This document shows, in pieces, positions 1 to 8,143 of a stretch of DNA of 12,359 bases. The position numbers and the translations under genes were made by a program. The notes beneath the pieces are model-generated. The model ran no database searches. It saw nothing but the letters and a program-made list of their open reading frames with translations, and was not told where the DNA came from. Origin of the DNA: Ichthyophonus hoferi (taxonomy: Eukaryota > Opisthokonta > Ichthyosporea > Ichthyophonida > Ichthyophonidae); assembly GCA_002751075.1 (NCBI GenBank), contig NAOQ01000213.1, positions 3,612-15,970 of the forward strand, in the 5' to 3' direction. Every line of letters starts with the position of its first letter. Within the stretch, counting starts at the first letter, position 1.

Positions 1-575
1 TCAGTTCCAGGCTATAAAGTGGGCATGGGGAGCTTTGGGTAATACTATGAAGCACAGCATTACTTTATACCCATGCAACAATATCCTGGAACTAGACCAT
101 TTTATGGAAATAGTCCAGGATTTGCATATTACACGAATATTGGTAGTTATGGTCAGTGGACCAAAACATTTTCAATTGATACTGTGGCTAGGAAGCCTTC
201 ATGCAACATCCTGGAGACCCCGCCTTTAATAGTATGCCAAAGAATGGGCAGTATTATGGTATGGGTAATCTGTCAACACGTATTGGGGGGTGGGAGGGGG
301 TAGTCTAGCAATGTGCCAAGACCTCAATCTTTCATAAATCCTAGGACACTACTCTAGGGTACCAGCCAGGAGCCCTTGAGAGCAACACTTAATGTACAAT
401 TTGCTGGCAGCCAGCGTCAAACCAAAGTCCCTAACAGTTTCAGCAGGAGCCATTCCAACTGGTCCACTATTAAGCAATTTTGGTCTCAATTTTGTAACAG
501 TTGTAGCTTCCAACAGAGCAACAATTATGCTCAGATGTTTAGGCCATACGTGGAACTAGATCAGCCATAAATGAT
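1..575 (+). pseudogene. Decayed Gln/Gly/Tyr/Pro-rich coding remnant, family unknown
   Basis: No intact gene is present, but the plus strand keeps the look of an old low-complexity coding region. Around 73-160 one frame reads MQQYPGTRPFYGNSPGF and then a YGQW motif; around 201-275 another frame reads MQHPGDPAFNS followed by NGQYYGMGN. The shared MQ(Q)(Y/H)PG start, about 130 bp apart, suggests an internally repetitive protein rich in Q, G, Y, P and N. Around 420-560 the sequence is again rich in Gln, Asn and Ser codons (for example SFQQSNNYAQM). The reading frame shifts and is interrupted several times, so this is not a working exon. The stretch is visibly less AT-rich than the DNA to its right. 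Composition resembles prion-like or chromatin-cofactor low-complexity regions, but that is too weak to name a family. It could also be a fragment of a mobile element. Confidence 0.35.
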
Positions 576-1406
576 AGCAATCCAAATTTTGTTTAAGAAT
601 TTCTTCTATGAGAATGGAGAAGAGTGTCAAGTACTGGCATCCACATCTGCTCCTTAGTGTCCTCACCTTTCAAGAAAGGACTAAGAGGGATTCATTGCAT
701 CAAATAATTCACCAAGATACCCATTATGCCTTGGGAATTAATAAGCATAGTTCAACACAAGAAATACAGGCAAGTGTTTTGTACCAGTGCAGTGACAACA
801 TTGTTGACAATCTAGGTGAACTCATGGTTGAGTGAGGCACTATCAGGTTGATGCTTAAGGAAATAACTTCTGCCTTAATTATCTAGTACAATGAAATAAT
901 TTTGAAACTATCATTGTGCAATTCATTGATTGCTCCTTACCTAGTTTATAGCAAAATAATAAATGGTTTTTTTTTACATTGGGAAGTATGAACCCCGAGT
1001 TCTAAGTTTTACAGCAGCTACTGAATGACATCTACTAACTATACCTCAGCTAATAGACTCTTTAAGACGCTATGAAAATTGACTTAAAATGGAATCCATA
1101 TCTTCAAATATGATGCAGCATCTACCAGCAAGACTCACTGCTTTTTATGCTAAGAAAACAAATGCTAAAATGATTCATTGTCACACTTCTGACAATTTAG
1201 ACCATAAATTATGTGAGTGAAAATCCATCATAAGCATGCAGAAGCAGGGGAGAGGAGGGTCTAAAGTCAAGTCTAAGAGGCACAGACTTCTCTGTAACAA
1301 CCATCCAAAGTCATCGCATGCAACAAAAGACTGCTGCATGGCGCGCCAGGAAAAACTGGCCACATAGATGGTTGTGGTAGCTGCCTGTACAGGATTGAGC
1401 ACTAAT
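576..1406. other. Stretch without a recognisable gene
   Basis: A 75-codon open frame at 608-835 (+) and an 81-codon frame at 1181-1426 (-) show no motif, domain or repeat that I recognise and are short enough to be chance. At 1343-1352 there is a perfect 10-bp palindrome, tggcgcgcca, which stands out in AT-rich DNA. A T-run follows an AATAAT/AATAAA-like stretch near 955-975, but no transcript end can be assigned. I see no RNA gene, terminal repeat or target-site duplication. Confidence 0.3.
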
Positions 1407-1646
1407 ATGACAGACAACATGGACACTGGCCAGAACCTACGTAAGCAAACTAATTACAATATTAAGGTAGAGCAAGAAATCAGGGTGCTCCACACTCAAA
1501 TAGAGGTCTAGGGGGACAATGAAGAAGAGGACGTCATCAAATAAGAAGAAAATGTGATGAGGACTGAGAAAGAGTTCTGCACAACCTACATAGACCCAAG
1601 ACAGAGTGCAGCAGAGAGTAGCAAAATTGCAATCAACATCAAATAA
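1407..1646 (+). pseudogene. Interrupted charged coding remnant, unknown family
   Basis: An 80-codon frame starts MTDNMDTGQNLRKQ and goes on with a charged, coiled-coil-like stretch (NIKVEQEIRVLHTQIEV), then a Glu/Asp cluster and a segment reading YIDPRQSAAESSK. It is broken by in-frame stops, yet its bias to Glu, Lys, Gln and Asn codons is unlike the AT-rich DNA that follows. I recognise no family. It may belong to the same decayed element or gene as the Gln-rich remnant at the left edge. The alternative is chance, since purine-rich DNA easily gives Glu/Lys codons. Confidence 0.2.
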
Positions 1647-3049
1647 TCAAACCATGGTTCACCATCAACTATGTTCAGACATTTTCAAAATTGATTGCCA
1701 AATTAGGACAGACTTAAATTCAGGAATGAATCAAACTCAGTAATCACTACTCATACTCACTGGTGAGTACCATGAAAAAGTACTATCAGCCAATCAGAAT
1801 ATTACATGGCCAAGTGATTTGACCTCAAACTCTGATTTTCATACTTAACCAATCCGACAAACAGGAAGGTATTTCAGAGCAGGAAAATATTGAAAAACAG
1901 ATCCTGTCAACGAATATTAGCTCTTTTCAGTAATTAACACAAAATAATTAACATAAGGAGCTATTGGTAAAATTGCATCATAGAGGAACAAAGGGACTAA
2001 CAGAGTCACTTATGTTACCAAATATTTTCTAAAACGTTATATACAATAGTAATTGCTAATAATATTAAATAATCATACATAGCTGCATAAAAAAATATAC
2101 AAATTAAATAAATATTACCTTCTCTAACACTTTTTAGACACAGATCCCTATATCCCATTTACCATTCGTTCCTTACGTATCATCAAAACGTAATCAGTGG
2201 CTCTTGGACTGATTATGGTATAGCATAACTCAACAATATCTCGACATGGCTGTTATATATCTATTTGATAATTCCTTACACATCAGTTTTCTTGTTGTTG
2301 TTTTTTATATAGCATAACTTTTTTGTAAATGTTTGTAATTACAGCAATTATAGTAATAATACAATAATAATATATTGCCTTGAGTAAGAGAATTTTAGGC
2401 AAACTTAGCATAAATCTTGTGTGGACCGGATGAACTGACTCAATGCCTCATACTTAAGGAGAGAGAATAAAAAAAGAATAGAAAGAAATAATATAATAAA
2501 CAATATAAATATATATATATTAATATAATGTAATACAATGTAATATAAAATAAATGGTTATATTGAAAACGGAGAACATACTTTTATTGGGAGGAAGAGA
2601 AAATTGCGCAAAGGAATGAATAATTTATGTGGACCTCGTGATGTTTCTAAAAAAGGCAACTATGGTATGATTAGCGATAAGTCACGCAAAAAATTCAACT
2701 TAAAATGTGCATGGGGCTTTTATAATATTTAAACCAATGAATAACAATCATTAACTAATTACAAAATAGTTCTTAAATACCATTGCATATTCCATTTAAC
2801 AAACATAATAATTGGTTAATAATCATTACGTTTAATTTGCCAACTTTTATTATATTTAACGAATAATTAGCCAAATACTTTAAAAATATAATGCAATATC
2901 ATACCATAACTTACAATTATATGAAATACAAACATGTGGACAACTTCAGGTGGTACAAATTGACGCTCACAAACGATTAACCCGGAGTTGACTAATATTG
3001 CTTTAAACATTTTATTTGTTTATTTTTTTATTACATACCACGAGCCAAT
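1647..3049. other. AT-rich upstream region of the upp-like gene
   Basis: No gene seen. The sequence is very AT-rich, with an AT microsatellite near 2505-2530. AGCCAATCAG at 1788-1797 matches the NF-Y/CCAAT-box consensus, with a weaker AACCAATCCG at 1847-1856; both are over 1.1 kb from the start codon, so a promoter role is doubtful. A short perfect inverted repeat, ACTCAC-tg-GTGAGT, lies at 1755-1768. The last 60 bp before the ATG are T-rich (tttatttgtttattttttt) with no clear TATA box. The 5' UTR of the 3050 gene must lie here, but its start cannot be read from sequence alone. Confidence 0.4.
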
Positions 3050-6011
3050 ATGCCTTGCTTCGAGTCCACCCACCCCCTTGTCAAGCACAAGATTACTCTT
3101 CTCCGCAGGGCTACAACATCCAGCAAAGAGTTCAGAGAGCTCGTTTCTGAACTAGGCATGTTGTTGGCTTATGAGGCTACTAAGGATCTTCCCCTTGAAG
3201 CTTGTGTAGTTGACACCTGGTGCGGTCCTACTACCGGCGTCCAGGTCGAAGGTATGTTTCCATGTTGTGATATTTATGACTGTATAGCAGGATATAGGTT
3301 TGAAATTTTGGAGAGAAAGCGTGGACCTACGTCTATAATTTCTTCTTATTAGCTCTTTTTTGTATGGTTTATTTGTTTTACCATTTTCTGTTAAACATTA
3401 ATCGCTTTATCACTATATCACCACAGGTAATACACTAATTTTTAAATACTGTAGCTGTTCACATTGCCATCAACACCTATTCTACTTTGTCGTAATCTTT
3501 CTATTCTCTTGTGCCCTTTAGCTCGAGATAATACCGCAGTCCTTATTTGCATATACGGGCCACAATCCTAGCTATAGCGACAGGAAAACTAATATTATTA
3601 ACTCTTTAAAATATTTTGATTGACTAACTGGTAATAATATGTAAGACTTACACTTTTTCTCATGCAGGCAAGAAACTGACCCTTGTGCCCATTCTTCGTG
3701 CTGGTATGGGTATGCTTGATGGCATCCAGAGGGTAAGTCGGGATTCTTTTTAAAAAAATTAAACCATGAACTAGCGTAGCAAGTAGTAAGAAAAATAAAA
3801 TGCATGAAGATAGATGATAATTTCCGACCTTGTAGATATTATCATTGTATAGAAGGTATGTATTATGGAAGGAGAGTATGTGATAAAATTGAAATGTGTG
3901 ATTCATATGTAGTTATTATCTTTTGCTCAGATGAGATATGTATGCTATCCGATACTATACAGAAAAAGAAGCTTAAAAATAATGATTTTTGTGGAGTTTA
4001 GAGTTGATCCCTACTATGCTATTACTATATTATGTCTATAGTTGGCTTGAAATAAAAAGGAGGATAGGAATGAAAGAGGGTGTATATTGAGACTAGCATT
4101 GGTAGACATATGGATGGTGTATATTTAAAATTTAATTGCTATTGGTTCTCAGGTTATCCCCAATGTCCGTACCAGTGTGGTTGGTATGCAGAGAAACGAG
4201 TCAACCCTCGAGGCCGAGAAGTTCTACCAGAAGGTACGTACTGATTTTAAAATTTAATAATCTAACATTTAACATTTATTGGTTTAGTCTGTAGTTTGTT
4301 TCTGATCTTTCCCTCCTTTCTATCTCAGAATATTTTTTATCGAAGCCTTCAACAGTGATAGTGTTGAAATAGAAACATTTATTATAAATAAATGATGACT
4401 TTTGACTTCTGACCAAGTGTGCAAATGAGTTTATCTATTCTTATTGGTTCATCTCTAATCTATGATTGGATGTATACCACAGCTCGCTCCCAGAGTCAAG
4501 GATCGCATGGCCATTATCTGTGATCCTATGCTCGCCACTGGTGGAAGTCTCAGCGGTACCATTGCCTGCCTTAAACAGGCAAGTTATTACGTCATGCTTC
4601 CTTATTTAGTCACCCTATCTTACATATTTATTATATCATTTTCTGTTCTGTCCGTGTTTATAACATTCCTCCTTTCTATATTTGTCTGCGAATCATTACT
4701 CTTTATTGATGATCATGATAGGATCTACAATGCAGATTGGTAAATATAATACAATACTCCACGTCAATTAGTACTTATTTTTAGTATAAAACTTATGGAT
4801 GCATATGCATTATATCGATCCGGATATACTAAAGTATAGTCGTTCTAGGGTTAGCCGATAGGTTAAATTTCTACGTGTTATTGGGCAAATCACATGACTA
4901 CGATAATTTAAATAAGAATGGCTACTGTTTTTTATTGGTAGCTACCAAAACAATACTCTAAAACCTTTACATTTAGGACCAATTGTAATGTTTCTTCACA
5001 TGAATGTTCACGCCTAATGGCTGTTGCATAGCTATCATATTAAAAGAACGACTTGACTGGTTTAAATTGGCGCGAAGATATATGTTATAGGCGGTGGTTG
5101 ACCACTCGGACATAATAATACTAATATGGGCTCGATAGTATTCTGGTTTCAGTAAGCTAAATACACATTCTGGAACTATAGGTGTCATGGTTGAAAGAAC
5201 TATAATACATATAACGGTAATTCCATGCCATGCTAAGTAATTCAAACTGAAATGATAATTTTGACAAAACAATGAAATCTCTCTTGATAATTATTAGCGC
5301 CCCAGTACAGTTCTTGCAGCTATTATATTATCTTTCAGTTAAATCAATAATACGTCGTACTATTCTAACCCGTGGCTCTCTATCCCCATCTCTACAGGCT
5401 GGTTGCTGTTCTATCAAGGCACTAATTCTTATTGCTGTCCCCGTTGGTATTGAGAGAGTTCTCAAGGACCACCCCGATGTGACCATCATTGTAGGAAACA
5501 TTGACGATGGCTTGAACGAGTCTGGCTACATCCTGCCCGTATGTATTTCCTATCTCATACATATTTAGATTTTAATCCTCACATTATAAATAGCTATTGA
5601 CTTGTATGTTTTATGGTTTACACAACTTATATTAATTAGAATAGCGTCTTACAATATCTATGCAATGTAAAAAAATAAAAATAAGTGAGAGGTCAGTTTA
5701 AAGATATAATATAGTTGAGAAAAGGAATGACGTTTAGACGGCTATAATTAGTGGCCTCAATGTAATTAATTAAGTAGCCGAACCGATTTGAGGTGTGTTA
5801 GCATATACATACCATTAGGAAAGATCTTCTCTACAAATAACAACTGAGAAATTGACAAACCATTAGCACCAATGCAATATATAAAAGATTTTTAAATTTT
5901 ATTTATTTAACTAACTCTATTGGTGACTTCTTATAGGGTCTCGGAGATGCCGGTGATCGCCTGTTCGGTACTGCCGACAAGAAGCCCAAGAAGACCCAGC
6001 CCACCGCCTAA
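3050..6011 (+). CDS. upp: Uracil phosphoribosyltransferase, bacterial Upp type, six exons
   Basis: Exons: 3050-3251, 3668-3732, 4153-4233, 4483-4578, 5398-5538, 5937-6011, giving 219 aa. The enzyme makes UMP and pyrophosphate from uracil and PRPP in pyrimidine salvage and should be cytosolic: no signal or transit peptide is visible, and residues 8-14 (HPLVKHK) already match the family N-terminus. Hallmarks in order are FRELVSELG (28-36), LLAYEAT (38-44), [10 protein letters not shown] (74-83), [15 protein letters not shown] (95-109), the PRPP-binding loop [10 protein letters not shown] (129-138), HPDV (173-176) and the uracil-binding end [17 protein letters not shown] (191-207). Compared with E. 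coli Upp from memory (208 aa), residues 1-207 align without a gap and somewhat over half are identical. The tail [12 protein letters not shown] is extra. The flexible loop has Gln102 and Ser106 where E. coli has Tyr and Glu. Four introns are GT-AG; intron 4 appears to be GC-AG. The start has A at -3 and gives the family length. Exons use many C- and G-ending codons, unlike the flanking DNA. The common eukaryotic FUR1/UPRT branch looks quite different. Confidence 0.93.
4579..5397 (+). other. GC-AG intron (intron 4 of the upp-like gene)
   Basis: Exon 4 ends CTTAAACAG and the intron begins GCAAGT; the acceptor is CTACAG before GCTGGTTGC. Joining at these points gives [14 protein letters not shown], matching the TIDLLKK-AGCSSIK region of E. 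coli Upp with no gap and phase 0. No nearby GT donor keeps both the frame and the family alignment. AG|GCAAGT is the usual form of rare GC donors, which keep all other U1-pairing positions. At 819 bp it is the longest intron of the gene. Open frames inside it (4973-5272 minus, start of 5272-5568 plus) show no recognisable motif. Confidence 0.85.
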
Positions 6012-8143
6012 TTGACTTATGTTGTATACAATAGGTACCTTCGAGCAGTACCGTTATATCTATTGAGTTAGTAATTCTTGTTTACGAACCACTACCCTGT
6101 TGACTGTGGTGAATTTCCACACTGAAGAATGTATACATGTACGTGGTTTTATTCGGGTTATGCTAGGGTATAATGTAGCGTTGTGCCCACCATTCTGACA
6201 TAGTTGCTTCAAATGGATATAGGTTATAGTAAGTGTATGTATATATGGACTTATTGGTACACCCTAGAGTATTGTAGGCAGCTTGTAACTGCGATGATAT
6301 CATGATTCAACTTGGTTTTAAGAAGACTTGAATTGTGTTGAGTACGGGAGAAGTGGTATAGATACCGACCTGTAGTAAAATGTGTTCCAATCAAGAAGTC
6401 CTAAAATAATATATTGAACTTGAATCGGCGCGGACTTATGATTGAGACAAACTTGTTGCATAAAATCAGCTCTATTATTTTTATTGTGATTAATCCCTGT
6501 ATACCATAGTATATTATGTATACAGTTCAATCCGAATTGAGTTTTACTGCATCACGTGTTTAGAATGGTATAAATCAAGCGCTGTTGGGTTGAGACGAGA
6601 TTTCTAGTTTAGTTCATGTCAGGACAACGGTTTAAGATGAAGACAGGGTATGGTTGGTTTATCTTATATTCTTAATGTTTAAACAGTCAATGCTATCGAA
6701 TCATCGGTACTTTTATCGCAATTGCAATTTCGAAATATTGATACTTGTGGTTTCTTAGTCTGCCTTTTCCAGAGTAAAATAGGATAGTGGTATATATATA
6801 TTGATATTTGTTTTATGCTATGATTCAAACTAAACGGTAGCAAGAATAGCAGCCAGCTCCACTCCATCACAACAACGAGTGTGGTGTATAGGATATTTCC
6901 TATATATATAGGTCTATGATATAACATACAGATCCTTTGGGAATCTCACTGGGCCCTCGGTCAACAACTAGCTGCACTCTCTTAGGTTTATGAACCCTCT
7001 GGGCCTACCTACCCCTTAGCATCTGCTGACTTGTTTAATAACAAAAGTATGTCTTGGCATATCTATTTATTCTTTGTGTATGTAAGGGTACAATATGAAA
7101 CACCCATAATTTGGTGTTCCCTTAAGTATAAATAGAGATTAGGTCACAGGTAATGAACCCCGGCTACCTATTTCCGGCAATGCAATCTACACAGATAAGA
7201 ATGCAAGCTACTGATGGATTTTATTTTATTTTCTGTTTCTTAATTAGGCACCAGAGTCAGTCTTATAGGCCAATCATTGATGTTCATTAAATACACTTTA
7301 AGGATTGACTGGAGGCCGTATGCGACATTATTATATATTTTAATATTATATATCATACATTAGATTATATTGGCATGTAACAAAAAAAAATAGATTACTA
7401 TATTACCGTACTACTATATATTATAATTTAGTACAACATAATGTTTGTTGATAATTCATTATACGATATACTCACACACCCACCCCTAGAATATGGTTTA
7501 GGGTAAATAAATACGGTAGGTATACTCAAGCTAAGAAACAAAACATCTCCGGCTATGCACCCATTAATTTTTAATTTAATTTTTAATATACTAACATGGC
7601 CAGCCATGGTACGATATTAAAATTAACTGGTTTACTTGTATAGTACGCAAGTAATAAACCAGGACCATGATTTTTACCGACTGTTATTGCAATGCAATAG
7701 GTCACAGGTCACTCTTTCGCATGTAAGAACGCCAAATTAATGGCTGTTATTTTCTAAATAAATAAGACGTATAAGTAACTAGACTATTTTAGTCGGTAAA
7801 ATGCTAGATATGGCCATTAAAATATACTATGGGATACATTATATAATTGAATCTGCTAGATACCATTCGGCACGCACTAAAATTCATTCATTCAATATAT
7901 TTCCACTATATATATTACAGGGTAGTGACAATAAAAACTAACAAAAATAAAATTGTGCAAATAGAGAAGTTGATTCATATTATCTCTCTTAATTAGATTG
8001 ATTGTACGTATATGTGACTAAATGTTAATGAGAAAAGAAACCAAGTAGCTATATATGTGCCAGTTACGGGACTAGTAGGTGGTAATAGGATGGCCGTGAT
8101 ATCCCACCAACCAACTATAGCTATATGTAGCTTTCAGGCCCAG
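6012..8143. other. Intergenic space between two convergent genes
   Basis: Contains the 3' ends of both flanking transcripts. I could not assign a convincing poly(A) signal to either gene. The frames at 6318-6530 and 6679-6927 (-) look random. Near 6940-7020 there is a somewhat GC-richer patch (tgggccctcgg, ctctgggcct) without a coding pattern. AT-rich near-palindromes occur around 7330-7350, and the 12-bp unit taatttttaatt is repeated in tandem near 7565-7588. An AGGTCACAGGT 11-mer occurs twice, near 7140 and 7700. A hairpin at 7605-7669 is listed separately. No tRNA, rRNA or mobile element with clear ends was found. Confidence 0.45.
7605..7669. repeat. Imperfect inverted repeat (hairpin)
   Basis: The arm CTGGTTTACTTG (7627-7638) pairs with CAAGTAATAAACCAG (7648-7662) around a 9-nt loop, with a 3-nt bulge on one side. 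An outer CATGGT (7605-7610) pairs with ACCATG (7664-7669). It lies between the 3' ends of the two convergent genes. It might be the remains of a small inverted-repeat element or a transcript-end structure; no target-site duplication is evident. Confidence 0.4.

Noticed and set aside
2740-2880. ATTGGTTAATAATCATTA-type motifs suggesting homeodomain or inverted-repeat sites
   Set aside because: Such TAAT-rich words are expected by chance in DNA of this composition, and the arms do not pair well.
3572-3906. Two overlapping minus-strand open frames of 77 and 102 codons
   Set aside because: They lie across exon 2 and intron 2 of the upp-like gene on the opposite strand, with no recognisable motif and a composition typical of AT-rich intron translation.
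4973-5272. 99-codon minus-strand open frame in intron 4 of the upp-like gene
   Set aside because: Hydrophobic patches and Cys/Ile richness match random AT-rich DNA; I found no domain, repeat ends or splice-supported extension.
6520-6545. Possible tRNA B box (GTTCAATCC)
   Set aside because: No A box, acceptor stem or cloverleaf could be found around it.
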